A DNA stretch of 64,000 nucleotides, taken from positions 1 through 64,000 of the forward strand of contig JAEEXP010000002.1 of assembly GCA_016287865.1 (NCBI GenBank), written 5' to 3'. Below the pieces are notes generated by a model. The model saw nothing but the letters and a program-made list of their open reading frames with translations. It did no database searches and was not told where the DNA came from. The position numbers and the translations under genes are program-made. Source of the stretch: Caryophanales bacterium. GTDB taxonomy: Bacteria > Bacillota_I > Bacilli_A > Izemoplasmatales > UBA1188. Shown here one piece after another: positions 24,467-33,284 of this stretch (its first letter is position 1; each line of letters starts with the position of its first letter).

Positions 24467-26342
24467 GAGTTTTGAAGAATTCGACAAGAAGTCTAATGCT
24501 TGTGTTGAATGCATTGAAAAGAAATTCAATGGCCAAGATGGTAAAAGACACATTTTAGTATGTGGTGGTACAGGCTGTCTTTCTTCTAGATCTGAAGAAA
24601 TCATTGAAAGCTTTGAAGCATTAATTGCTGAAAACCATTATGAAGATAAAGTAACAGTAAACAAAGTAGGTTGCTTTGGTTTCTGTTCACAAGGTCCATT
24701 CGTTAAAATCTTCCCAGAAGATACATTATATAGAATGGTTAAAGTAGAAGATACAAAAGAAATCTTCGAAAAAGATATCATGGGTGGAGAAATTGTTGAA
24801 AGATTACTTTACGTTGATCCACAAACTAAAGAAAAAGTTACTAAACAAGATGATATCAACTTCTATAAGAAACAAATAAGAATCGCTCTTCACGGATGTG
24901 GAGCTATCAATCCTGAACAAATTGAAGAAACACTTGGTGTTGGTTCATTTAAGGGTTTAGAAAGAGCTCTTAAGATGGATAGAGCTGATGTAATTAAAGA
25001 AATCTTAGATTCTGGTTTAAGAGGAAGAGGCGGAGGAGGATTCCCTACAGGCCGTAAATGGCAATTCGCTTATGCTCAACAATCAGATGAAAAATATGTA
25101 GTATGTAACGGTGATGAAGGCGATCCAGGAGCATTCATGGATAGATCTATCCTTGAAGGTAACCCAATCGCAGTTATTGAAGGTATGATGATTGCTGGTT
25201 ATGCAATCGGTGCTAAGAACGGTTATTTCTATGTTCGTGCTGAATACCCAATCGCTGTTAACAGACTTAGAATCGCTATTAAACAAGCTGAAGAACTTGG
25301 TTTAATCGGTGATAACATCATGGGAACTGACTTCTCATTTAGAGTACACTTAAGACTTGGTGCTGGTGCATTCGTTTGTGGTGAAGAAACAGCTCTTTTA
25401 AATTCAATCGAAGGTCAACGTGGTATGCCACGTCCTCGTCCACCATTCCCAGCTGTAAAGGGACTTTGGGGTCAACCAACTATTATCAATAACGTTGAAA
25501 CACTCGCAACTGTTCCATACATCTTAAGAGAAGGTGCTGCTAAGTTTGCATCACTTGGTACTGAAAAATCTAAAGGTACTAAAGTATTCGCGCTTGGTGG
25601 AAAAGTAAATAACGTAGGACTTGTAGAAGTTCCTATGGGTACAACTTTAAGAGAATTAATCTATGATATCGGTGGTGGTATCCCTAATGGTAAGAAGTTT
25701 AAAGCTATTCAAACTGGTGGACCATCTGGAGGATGTTTAACTGTTGATGATCTAGATGCTGAAATCGACTATGATAACTTAATCGCTAGAGGCTCAATGA
25801 TGGGTTCTGGTGGAGCTATCGTTATGGATGAAGATAACTGTATGGTTGACGTAGCTAAGTTCTATATGGAATTTATCTGTGATGAATCATGCGGTAAGTG
25901 TTCTCCTTGTAGAATTGGTACTAAGAGAATGCTTGAAATATTAACAAGAATTACTGAAGGCAAAGGCACTATGCAAGATCTTGAAGACTTAGAAGAACTT
26001 GCAGTAGCAGTTAAGGCTAACTCACTTTGTGGTTTAGGACAAACTGCCGCTAACCCTATCGTATCTACTATGAGTAAATTCAGAAATGAATATCTTGCTC
26101 ATATTCAAGATAAGAAGTGTCCAGCTCATGTATGTAAGAACTTAATGGAATATGTAATTGACAAAGAAAAATGTATCGGTTGTGGTATGTGTGCTAGAAA
26201 CTGCCCTGTTTCAACTATTACTAGAACTGATTACATCGCTCAAGGTCATAAACTTGCATCTATGGAAATTGATCCATCTAAATGTATTAAATGTGGTATG
26301 TGCCAATCTGTATGTAAATTTGGCGCTGTATCAAAGAGATAA
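24459..26342 (+). CDS. NADH-dependent [FeFe] hydrogenase, NuoF-like flavin subunit
   Basis: A 627-residue protein equivalent to HydB/HndC. In order it has: an N-terminal [2Fe-2S] thioredoxin-like domain (CGGTGCLSS, then CFGFCSQGP); an NADH/FMN domain with GRGGGGFPTGRKW and the FMN loop CNGDEGDPGAFMD; an SLBB domain; the [4Fe-4S] site ESCGKCSPCRIGT; and a C-terminal two-[4Fe-4S] ferredoxin (CIGCGMCARNCP and CIKCGMCQSVCK). ATG 24459 follows AAAGGAGGCTCAAA. It oxidises NADH or reduces NAD+, passing electrons to HydA. In trimeric enzymes of this kind the reaction is coupled to ferredoxin by bifurcation. Confidence 0.95.
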   Translation: MFKSFEEFDKKSNACVECIEKKFNGQDGKRHILVCGGTGCLSSRSEEIIESFEALIAENHYEDKVTVNKVGCFGFCSQGPFVKIFPEDTLYRMVKVEDTKEIFEKDIMGGEIVERLLYVDPQTKEKVTKQDDINFYKKQIRIALHGCGAINPEQIEETLGVGSFKGLERALKMDRADVIKEILDSGLRGRGGGGFPTGRKWQFAYAQQSDEKYVVCNGDEGDPGAFMDRSILEGNPIAVIEGMMIAGYAIGAKNGYFYVRAEYPIAVNRLRIAIKQAEELGLIGDNIMGTDFSFRVHLRLGAGAFVCGEETALLNSIEGQRGMPRPRPPFPAVKGLWGQPTIINNVETLATVPYILREGAAKFASLGTEKSKGTKVFALGGKVNNVGLVEVPMGTTLRELIYDIGGGIPNGKKFKAIQTGGPSGGCLTVDDLDAEIDYDNLIARGSMMGSGGAIVMDEDNCMVDVAKFYMEFICDESCGKCSPCRIGTKRMLEILTRITEGKGTMQDLEDLEELAVAVKANSLCGLGQTAANPIVSTMSKFRNEYLAHIQDKKCPAHVCKNLMEYVIDKEKCIGCGMCARNCPVSTITRTDYIAQGHKLASMEIDPSKCIKCGMCQSVCKFGAVSKR

Positions 26343-26356
26343 TGGAGGATATATAA

Positions 26357-28132
26357 ATGGCTAAAATCAATATTAAAATTGAAGGTCAACCATATCAAGT
26401 AGAAGAAGGATTAACAATCCTTGAAGCTGCGAGAGAGTGTGGTTATGAAATCCCTACATTATGTAATTTCAATCATGGTGAATGCTCACTCGCATCTTGC
26501 CGTGTTTGTTTAGTTGAAGCAACAGGTGCTAGAGGCCTCGTTGCATCTTGCGTATATCCAGTAGCTGAAGGAATGGAAATTAAAATCTCATCTCCTAAAG
26601 CAACTCAAGCAAGAAGAGTTTCTGTAGAACTTTTACTCTCTAACCATTCATTCCATTGTCAACAATGTGATAAGAATGGTCACTGCGAATTACTTCACGT
26701 TGCCCAACTCGTTGGCGCAAGAGAAGGTAAATTCTTTGGTTCTAAGAGTGAAACATTCTTAGATCAAAACAACTCATCAATCGTTCGTGATACTTCTAAA
26801 TGTATCCTTTGCGGAAGATGCGTTAATAGATGCGTAAGCATTCATGGAACTGGTATCCTTGGATTTGAAAGAAGAGGATTCAAAACATTTATCGCTCCAG
26901 CTGGAAACAGAGGTTTCGATGAATCTCCATGTTTACTCTGTGGACAATGCGTTAACGTATGTCCAACAGGCGCTTTAATGGAAAAGAGTGAAATTGATAA
27001 GCTTGATGCAGCTATGGCAGCTGGTAAATATGTTATCGTTCAAACCGCTCCTGCAGTTAGAGCTGCTCTTGGTGAAGAATTCGGTCTTCCAGTAGGTACT
27101 CCTGTAACTGGTAAGATGGTTGCTGCATTAAGAAGACTTGGTTTCTATAGAGTTTATGATACTAACTTCGGTGCTGACCTCACTATTATGGAAGAAGCTA
27201 CTGAATTATTATCTAGAATTAAAAATGGTGGAACTCTCCCTATGATTACATCTTGTAGTCCAGGTTGGGTAAACTACGCTGAATATTATTATCCAGAAGT
27301 ACTTGATAACTTATCAACTTGTAAATCTCCACACCAAATGCAAGGTGCTGTAATCAAATCTTACTTCGCTAAAGAAAAAGGTATTGATCCTAAAGATATC
27401 GTTACTGTATCTATCATGCCTTGTACAGCTAAGAAGTTTGAAAAAGACAGAAAAGAAATGGAAGTTGATGGCATAAGAGATGTTGATATCGTATTAACTA
27501 CAAGAGAACTCGCAAGACTCATCAAGAGAAGTGGTATGAACTTCACTAAACTTCCTGATGAAGAATACGATCAAGATATCATGGGTGAATATACTGGTGC
27601 TGGTGTTATCTTCGGTGTTACTGGTGGTGTTATGGAAGCTGCACTCCGTACAGCTTACAAAGTACTTACAGGTAAAGAAAGACAACCAATTGAATTCCAT
27701 GAAGTTAGAGGACTTGAAGGAATCAAAGAAGCTGAAATTGATCTTGGCGCAGCTAAGATTAAAGTTGCAGTTGCATCTGGTATGAAGAACGCATCTAAAC
27801 TCTTAGATCAAATCAAAGCTGGAACTAGCCCATATACATTTATTGAAATTATGTGCTGTCCAGGTGGATGTATCAACGGTGGTGGTCAACCATTTGTTAA
27901 ACCAATGCTTATGCCTAACGAAGACGCTGATATCTATGAAACTTATCGTGCTAAACGTGCTCAAGCATTATACAGTGAAGATGAAAGACAATTATTACGT
28001 CAATCTCACAACAATCCACAAATCCAAGAACTATATAAGAAGTATTTAGGTGAACCTAACTCTCATATAGCTCATGAATTACTACATACTCACTACAATA
28101 AAAACAGAGAAAAATACCCTGTTAAAAAGTAA
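26357..28132 (+). CDS. [FeFe] hydrogenase catalytic subunit (HydA/HndD type)
   Basis: A 591-residue protein. It has an N-terminal NuoG-like [2Fe-2S] domain (CNFNHGECSLASCRVC), the His-Cys [4Fe-4S] site (HSFHCQQCDKNGHC) and two [4Fe-4S] motifs (CILCGRCVNRC, CLLCGQCVNVCP). The H-cluster domain has L1 TSCSPGWV, L2 MPCTAKKFE and L3 EIMCCPGGCINGGGQP. The C-terminus (from about residue 525) is the fused small-subunit segment, ending in LLHTHYN. It makes or uses H2, presumably disposing of glycolytic NADH. L1 has Ser and L3 an extra Cys compared with the CpI-type motifs. No HydEFG maturases are in the window. Confidence 0.95.
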   Translation: MAKINIKIEGQPYQVEEGLTILEAARECGYEIPTLCNFNHGECSLASCRVCLVEATGARGLVASCVYPVAEGMEIKISSPKATQARRVSVELLLSNHSFHCQQCDKNGHCELLHVAQLVGAREGKFFGSKSETFLDQNNSSIVRDTSKCILCGRCVNRCVSIHGTGILGFERRGFKTFIAPAGNRGFDESPCLLCGQCVNVCPTGALMEKSEIDKLDAAMAAGKYVIVQTAPAVRAALGEEFGLPVGTPVTGKMVAALRRLGFYRVYDTNFGADLTIMEEATELLSRIKNGGTLPMITSCSPGWVNYAEYYYPEVLDNLSTCKSPHQMQGAVIKSYFAKEKGIDPKDIVTVSIMPCTAKKFEKDRKEMEVDGIRDVDIVLTTRELARLIKRSGMNFTKLPDEEYDQDIMGEYTGAGVIFGVTGGVMEAALRTAYKVLTGKERQPIEFHEVRGLEGIKEAEIDLGAAKIKVAVASGMKNASKLLDQIKAGTSPYTFIEIMCCPGGCINGGGQPFVKPMLMPNEDADIYETYRAKRAQALYSEDERQLLRQSHNNPQIQELYKKYLGEPNSHIAHELLHTHYNKNREKYPVKK

Positions 28133-28139
28133 GTAATAT

Positions 28140-28171
28140 AAAAAGTGGTGCAATCGTGTACCACTTTTTTT
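28140..28171 (+). terminator. Hydrogenase operon terminator
   Basis: The stem AAAAAGTGGT / ACCACTTTTT with a ten-base loop runs into a T tract. Confidence 0.9.
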
Positions 28172-28235
28172 CATTTAAGCACATTTACTTATAAATATAT
28201 AAATGTATTATATGATATAAGTAATGGAGGTTATT

Positions 28236-29075
28236 ATGAAAAATACTACCCAAAAAGTTATACTTATTACTGGTGCATCTTCAGGATTTGGATTTGATGC
28301 GGCTAAACTCCTAAAAGATAAAGGCGCTATTGTTTATGGTGTCGCAAGAAGAGAAGATAAACTCAAAGAATTATCTGAATATGGAATTAATACTTATAAA
28401 TTAGATGTTACTGATTATATTGAATCAGAAAGAGTTGTTAATGAAATCATTAAGAAAGAAGGCAGAATTGATGTTCTTATTAATAATGCTGGATATGGTG
28501 AATTAGGCCCAATAGAAGTTGTCTCAATTGAGAATGCGAAGAAACAAATGGAAGTAAATGTATTTGCTCTAGCTAATATGTGTAAACTTGTAATTCCATC
28601 AATGAGAGAAAATAGAAGCGGAAGAATCATTAATATCTCAAGCGTAGCTGGAAGAGTATCTACATATTATGGTGGTTGGTATAACGTATCTAAGTTTTCT
28701 GTAGAAGCTTTAACTGATTCACTGCGTTTAGACTTAAAGAGATTTGGAATATCAGTAACCGCCATTGAACCAGGCCCATTTAAAACTAACTGGGGAAACA
28801 TTGCCTATAAGAATATACTTGAATCTACTAAAGGAACTATCTATGAAGAAGATGGCATTCAAGTAGCTAACTTCTATAAAAAAGGATATTCAAAAAAGAA
28901 TCTAATTATTCAAGATCCTACTAAAGTATCTAAGAAAATAGTTAAAGTATCACTTAAGAAGCATATTAGAGCGAGATACTTAGTTGGTAACTTTACCGGA
29001 TTCATGGTATATGGTTCTAAACTAATACCTACTAAACTTCTAGATAATATTAAGAGATCTACAAGACTAAAATAA
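28236..29075 (+). CDS. Short-chain dehydrogenase/reductase (SDR)
   Basis: A 279-residue classical SDR. ITGASSGFGFDAAK is the cofactor glycine motif, INNAGYGELG the NNAG motif, ISSVAG the catalytic Ser region and YGGWYNVSKFS the Tyr-x3-Lys active site. GVARRED after beta-2 suggests NADP(H) preference. ATG 28236 follows AATGGAGGTTATT; the in-frame ATG at 28224 is part of that ribosome site. The C-terminus is longer than minimal SDRs and basic, as in oxidoreductases acting on hydrophobic substrates. The substrate is unknown. It is a single-gene unit between two terminators. Confidence 0.9.
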   Translation: MKNTTQKVILITGASSGFGFDAAKLLKDKGAIVYGVARREDKLKELSEYGINTYKLDVTDYIESERVVNEIIKKEGRIDVLINNAGYGELGPIEVVSIENAKKQMEVNVFALANMCKLVIPSMRENRSGRIINISSVAGRVSTYYGGWYNVSKFSVEALTDSLRLDLKRFGISVTAIEPGPFKTNWGNIAYKNILESTKGTIYEEDGIQVANFYKKGYSKKNLIIQDPTKVSKKIVKVSLKKHIRARYLVGNFTGFMVYGSKLIPTKLLDNIKRSTRLK

Positions 29076-29078
29076 AAG

Positions 29079-29112
29079 AAAACACATATCGAATAAGCTG
29101 ATATGTGTTTTT
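29079..29112. terminator. Bidirectional terminator
   Basis: The stem AAAACACATATC / GATATGTGTTTT has A and T runs on both sides and lies between the convergent SDR and Crp-type genes. Confidence 0.85.
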
Positions 29113-29716
29113 AATTTAAAGTGATTATATTATCTTCCTTTTTAATATATCCATCCTTCACAAGTTTAGTTAGTATTCGTGAAACATTTTCTCTTGGAAG
29201 GTTAACAATTTTAGCGAGATTAGTAACTGATTTAATATCAATCTTTCCATCAACATTATTATTCTTTAGATAATAAATAATTCTATCAATATTCTTTTTG
29301 TGAGATAACATTTTAACCTGTTGTTTTATTCTAAATGCTTCAATAGAAATATCACATAAATATGCATTTAAGAATACTTTATTAGCCATTAGAATATTAT
29401 CAAGCGTGTTCTTATTTATTAGCGCAATTTCGCTATTTTTTATAGCTATTACATCACCTAAATATGTACTATTACTCTCATTGAATATCAGAAACTGACC
29501 AAAGAATTCTCCTTCATTAATAGTGCTTATTATTTCTTCTTTATCTTTAAAAGATAGAGTAGAAATATTTAGTTTACCTTTAAGTAAATAGCCTAAATAT
29601 TCACAGGTTTCGCCCTCATTAAAAAGGACGCCTCCACTTTGAGTTTTAGTGGTTATTATTTTCTTTTCATTTATTAATTTTTGTATTTCATGTTTAATAA
29701 TTTCTTTATTTGTCAT
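29111..29716 (-). CDS. Crp/Fnr-family transcriptional regulator
   Basis: A 201-residue protein. The cyclic-nucleotide-binding-like beta roll (about 30-120) contains GYLLKGKLNISTLSF and NEGEFFGQFLIFNE. The C-terminal winged helix (about 150-200) has VTNLAKIVNLPRENVSRILTKL. RExxxR in the recognition helix is the arrangement Crp uses to read TGTGA. The few cysteines do not form an Fnr-type cluster pattern. Its own promoter region contains a matching dyad (29730-29745), and it is divergent from an ABC importer, so it likely represses itself and activates the transporter. The effector is unknown. Confidence 0.9.
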   Translation of the reverse strand: MTNKEIIKHEIQKLINEKKIITTKTQSGGVLFNEGETCEYLGYLLKGKLNISTLSFKDKEEIISTINEGEFFGQFLIFNESNSTYLGDVIAIKNSEIALINKNTLDNILMANKVFLNAYLCDISIEAFRIKQQVKMLSHKKNIDRIIYYLKNNNVDGKIDIKSVTNLAKIVNLPRENVSRILTKLVKDGYIKKEDNIITLN

Positions 29717-29729
29717 AATTCACCTATTG

Positions 29730-29772
29730 TGTGATAAACATCACAGTATTTAAATTATAACTGAGTTATAAT
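29730..29772 (+). promoter_or_regulatory. Crp-type operator and transporter promoter
   Basis: TGTGATAAACATCACA (29730-29745) is a perfect 6-4-6 dyad matching the Crp consensus TGTGA-N6-TCACA. The -10 TATAAT is at 29767-29772. With transcription starting about seven bases after it, the dyad centre falls near -41.5, the classic class II activator position. The site also overlaps the regulator's own upstream region. Confidence 0.65.
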
Positions 29773-29796
29773 TATTACGCAAGAGAGGTATTAAAA

Positions 29797-30720
29797 ATGA
29801 AGAAATTAATTTTATTTGTATTATCACTAGTAACAGTTTTCACACTTGCATCATGCAAGGTTAAAACTCAAGAAGTGAATATTATTTGTCCAAGTGGTAC
29901 ACCACTTTTAAGTATTGTGAACTATATGGATGAACATAAAGAAGCAAATGTTGAAGTAGCTCAAGGTAGTGATCCACTAGTAGCTGCATTCGCAAAAGAT
30001 TATTATGATGTTATTGTTGCTCCAGTTAATCTAGGTGCTAAATTCTATAACACTAATGGAAACTATGTTTTAGCTAAGACAATCGTTTGGGGTAACTTAT
30101 ATATCGCATCTAAAAACGATATGACAAGTTTTGATGATTTAAATGGTAAAAAGTTAGTAGTATTTGGAAAGAACTCTACTCCAGATATTATCGTTAAAGC
30201 TATTTTAAATTCTAAAACAAATTTAAATGTTGAAATTGAATATGTAGCTGATGTTGCTGAAGCTAATACACTTTTAGTATCAGGTAAGGCTGAATACATT
30301 GTAACTGCTGAACCAAGTATTTCTAAGATTAAAGATGCTAAAGGATTAAAGACTTTAGATCTTCAAGAAGAATACAGTAAGATTAGTGGAACTAGAAGCT
30401 ATCCACAAGCTGGTATCTTCGTACTTAAATCAAAGAAGAACGACAGACTTATAAGAAGCGTTGTTTCATCTTTAATTGAATCTGTAGATTTAACTAACAA
30501 AGAACCAAATGTTACTGCAGTTAAGGCAGTAGAATTAAATGATACATTTAAGACACTTGGTGCTGATGCACTCACAAAAGCTATTCCTAACTGTCACTTT
30601 AATGTATTAAATAAAAAAGAAGAAAAAGAAGCTGTAAATAAATATCTTCAATTAATGATTGATTTAGGCTTCTCAAAACAAGTAGGAGATAAACTCCCTG
30701 ATGAAGAGTTCTTCTTATAA
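29797..30720 (+). CDS. NMT1/SsuA-like ABC substrate-binding lipoprotein
   Basis: A 307-residue lipoprotein (signal peptide ending FTLASC) with a periplasmic-binding-protein type 2 fold. Recognisable pieces are SGTPLLSIVNYMDEH, KDYYDVIVAPVNLGAKFY, DLNGKKLVVFGKNSTPDIIVKAIL and AEYIVTAEPSISKI, the pattern of NMT1/SsuA/TauA-like binding proteins that serve thiamine-precursor, sulfonate or related importers. AGAGAGGTATTAAAA precedes the ATG. It is expressed from the promoter carrying the Crp-type site, and its 3' end overlaps the permease gene by 20 bases. The ligand is not deducible. Confidence 0.85.
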   Translation: MKKLILFVLSLVTVFTLASCKVKTQEVNIICPSGTPLLSIVNYMDEHKEANVEVAQGSDPLVAAFAKDYYDVIVAPVNLGAKFYNTNGNYVLAKTIVWGNLYIASKNDMTSFDDLNGKKLVVFGKNSTPDIIVKAILNSKTNLNVEIEYVADVAEANTLLVSGKAEYIVTAEPSISKIKDAKGLKTLDLQEEYSKISGTRSYPQAGIFVLKSKKNDRLIRSVVSSLIESVDLTNKEPNVTAVKAVELNDTFKTLGADALTKAIPNCHFNVLNKKEEKEAVNKYLQLMIDLGFSKQVGDKLPDEEFFL

Positions 30721-31456
30721 GCATTTCATCGTATCATTCACAGTAATTATAGGTTTAATTGTAATCTACGAGATTATATCTTTAACTAGTAAAAATAATT
30801 TATTTATTCCTGATTTTCTAGATATTTTAAAGAATATATTTAATATCTTTAAGAGTGGTAAAGATGTTTTAATCTTACTTAAAACCATTCTTAAAATATT
30901 AATAGTTATTATTTCAAGTTTCTTAATTAGTATTCTCATTCACTATATCTCACATATCTTTAAATACAATAAAGATATAGTGAATCCATTAATCTTTATT
31001 ATTAAGGCATCGCCATTTGCGATAGTATCTGTCTATCTTTATATTTTATTATTCAATAATAAAGAGATAATCCCATATATTGTTTCATTTATGGTTATAT
31101 TCCCTTTAGTATATGATGGAGTAGGTGGAGCATTAAAGATTGATAAGAATATCATTGAAGAAGTTAAAATGCTTAAAGGTTCTACTTTAGAAAAGTATAA
31201 AGAAGTATACCTGCCTTTAGCTCTTCCTCCAATGTTAATCACATTCCTTCAATCAATTTCACTTGGTGTAAAGGTTATGGTTATGAGTGAATATATTGCG
31301 TCAGTAAATAATTCGATTGGTCAAATTATTAATGATGCGAAGCTTAATCTAGACTTCGGTGTAATACTTGCGTGGTTAATATTATTAGTGTTAATAATAG
31401 TGATGTTTGATGTTTTAGTAAGTATTCTTAAAAAGAAATTAAATAAGATTTATTAG
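30701..31456 (+). CDS. ABC transporter permease (TauC/SsuC-like)
   Basis: A 251-residue integral membrane protein with about six transmembrane helices and the binding-protein-dependent permease signature. The EAA loop is ILKGSTLEKYKEVYLPLALPPM in modified form (MLKGSTLEKYKEVYLPLALP around residue 160). The start lies inside the end of the binding-protein gene without its own ribosome site, so translation is probably coupled. No ATPase gene follows; the next gene encodes an unrelated zinc-ribbon protein. The importer must borrow an ATPase encoded elsewhere. Confidence 0.85.
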   Translation: MKSSSYKHFIVSFTVIIGLIVIYEIISLTSKNNLFIPDFLDILKNIFNIFKSGKDVLILLKTILKILIVIISSFLISILIHYISHIFKYNKDIVNPLIFIIKASPFAIVSVYLYILLFNNKEIIPYIVSFMVIFPLVYDGVGGALKIDKNIIEEVKMLKGSTLEKYKEVYLPLALPPMLITFLQSISLGVKVMVMSEYIASVNNSIGQIINDAKLNLDFGVILAWLILLVLIIVMFDVLVSILKKKLNKIY

Positions 31457-31498
31457 TAAAAGGTAGTTTTATAGAATTTAAACCTGGAGGAGTTAAAC

Positions 31499-31858
31499 AT
31501 GGAAGATAATAAATATTTGTGCCCAGAATGTAATGGTGAAATGGTTGCCGAGTACAACAAGCCTGCTTTAACGTTGACTTGCCCTAAATGTGGATGTAAA
31601 ATAGCAACAACAAAGTGGGATGATATTGATGTTGATCCAAACATTTATAAGATTATTGTTATGCCTAATAATGATGAAAGTATTGAATCTATTAAAATAA
31701 TATCAAAATTAACTGGTAAGAATTTTAAAGAATCTAAGGAATTATTGAAAAATGGATTTGTGATATTTGAGGGCTATGCTAATTTTATTAAAGAAAAAAT
31801 AAGTTTAATTTCAAATACACTTGTTAAGTATGAAATTACTCCGCATTTCCCTTATTAA
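31499..31858 (+). CDS. Small zinc-ribbon protein with ribosomal L7/L12-like C-terminal domain
   Basis: A 119-residue protein. Residues 8-34 form a zinc ribbon (CPECNGEM ... CPKCGCK). Residues about 50-117 resemble the C-terminal domain of ribosomal protein L7/L12. KIIVMPNNDESIESIKIISKLTGKNF matches the beta-alpha start, FKESKELLKNG the LKEAKDLVE helix, and LVKYEI the last strand. The strong site GGAGGAGTT precedes the ATG. The L7/L12 fold appears outside ribosomes in small Firmicutes proteins of unknown function, some bound to other partners. It is 42 bases after the ABC permease and may be in its operon. Confidence 0.75.
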   Translation: MEDNKYLCPECNGEMVAEYNKPALTLTCPKCGCKIATTKWDDIDVDPNIYKIIVMPNNDESIESIKIISKLTGKNFKESKELLKNGFVIFEGYANFIKEKISLISNTLVKYEITPHFPY

Positions 31859-31888
31859 TTAAATTGTTCAGAGTGAATATTATTAATA

Positions 31889-31925
31889 TAGTGGTATATT
31901 ATATATGCCACTTATTTTTATTTTA
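31889..31925 (+). terminator. Intrinsic terminator
   Basis: The stem AGTGGTATAT / ATATGCCACT with one G-T pair is followed by TATTTTTATTTT. Confidence 0.7.
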
Positions 31926-31936
31926 AGGAGTTAAAT

Positions 31937-33148
31937 ATGAAAAAGAATATTTGGGTATATCCAATTAAATCTATGATGAGTTATGGAGATTTAATTAATA
32001 AAGATTCAGCTAAATTATTAGAATCTTTAACTAATAAGTTAAATAACGAATATGAATTTAATATTATTGAAGATTTATCTAAAGTTAAAAAAGATGATTT
32101 TTTATTAATCTTAGTTCAATCAGGCGGATCTGAGGCTATCTTTAAAAATGAAATATATAACACTTATCCAGGACCTTATTATCTTTTAACTTATGGTGCA
32201 TCTAATTCACTAGCTGCATCACTTGAAATACTCACATTCTTAAAAGATAATTCTAAAAAGTGCGAAGTATTACACGGAAACGATGATTATATCGTAGATA
32301 GAATTAAAGCATTATATGAAAATAGAATAAATTCTAAAGTCGTAAGACTTGGAGTAATTGGAAAACCTAGTGATTGGTTAATCTCATCAGAAGTTAATTA
32401 TAATAGAGCTCTTGATGTGTTTAATATTGAACTCATAGATATTGATGATAAAGAAGTAATAGAAGAGATTAATAAAATTAATGAGAAAGGTTTATCTAAT
32501 TCTTATGACTTCAAATACGACAATAAAGAATTAGATAAAGCCTTAAGAATCCATGAAGCTTTAAAAGTAATAGTTAAGAAATATGATTTAGATGGATTCA
32601 CTATTAGATGTTTCGATATTATTAAGGCAGTTAAATCTTCAACTTGCTTGTCTTTAGCTTTATTTAATAAAGAAGGAATAATCGCATCATGTGAAGGAGA
32701 TATTCCTGCGATGATTAGCGCTTATGTTGCACTTAAAGTATTAAACGCTAAAGCATTCCAAGCTAATCCACAATGGATTGATCCAGTAAATAATATAGTT
32801 GAATTTGCTCACTGTACACTTCCTCTTGATATGTCTATAAATACTACACTTGATACGCACTTTGAATCAGGTATTGGAATTGGACTACATGGAGAACTTA
32901 AAACTGGAGATATCACTATTTTAAAGATTAATTCTAGATTAGATGAATTCTATGTAGAAGAAGGAAATCTATTCACTAATGAATATAGAAAAGATAGATG
33001 TAGAACTCAAGTTAAGATTAAACTTAACTTAGATGCTTCATATTTCTTAAGAAGTTCTTTAGGTAACCATCATCAAATAATATATGGTCACCATAAGAAG
33101 GAATTAAAAGAATTCTTAGAATCAAATGGCTTAAGAGAAGTAATATAA
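31937..33148 (+). CDS. L-fucose/L-arabinose isomerase-like protein
   Basis: A 403-residue protein resembling the shorter relatives of L-fucose isomerase. The N-terminal Rossmann-like part has LLILVQSGGSEAIF and YLLTYGASNSLAASLEIL. The C-terminal part has GFTIRCFDIIKAVKSSTCLSLALFN, then CEGDIPAMISAYV (a Glu in the metal-site position) and TLDTHFESGIGIGLHG (a His in the catalytic region). The family interconverts aldoses and ketoses, but members of this short branch are mostly uncharacterised. TTAAGGAGTTAAAT precedes the start. It is a single-gene unit with a terminator before and after. Confidence 0.65.
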   Translation: MKKNIWVYPIKSMMSYGDLINKDSAKLLESLTNKLNNEYEFNIIEDLSKVKKDDFLLILVQSGGSEAIFKNEIYNTYPGPYYLLTYGASNSLAASLEILTFLKDNSKKCEVLHGNDDYIVDRIKALYENRINSKVVRLGVIGKPSDWLISSEVNYNRALDVFNIELIDIDDKEVIEEINKINEKGLSNSYDFKYDNKELDKALRIHEALKVIVKKYDLDGFTIRCFDIIKAVKSSTCLSLALFNKEGIIASCEGDIPAMISAYVALKVLNAKAFQANPQWIDPVNNIVEFAHCTLPLDMSINTTLDTHFESGIGIGLHGELKTGDITILKINSRLDEFYVEEGNLFTNEYRKDRCRTQVKIKLNLDASYFLRSSLGNHHQIIYGHHKKELKEFLESNGLREVI

Positions 33149-33191
33149 AATACACAGTATTTTCACATTTTTACATCTTTTTCACAAAAAC

Positions 33192-33216
33192 AATGGTTTC
33201 TATAACCATTTTTTTG
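33192..33216 (+). terminator. Intrinsic terminator
   Basis: The stem AATGGTT / AACCATT with a short loop is followed by a run of seven Ts. Confidence 0.85.
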
Positions 33217-33223
33217 TATTGTT

Positions 33224-33252
33224 TTGACTTAGTATAGATTAAGTAATAATAT
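33224..33252 (+). promoter_or_regulatory. Sigma-A type promoter
   Basis: TTGACT (33224) and TAATAT (33247) are separated by 17 bases and precede the lipoprotein gene at 33285. Confidence 0.6.
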
Positions 33253-33284
33253 CAAAATGTAGATTTAAAAAGGAGGGAATTATT

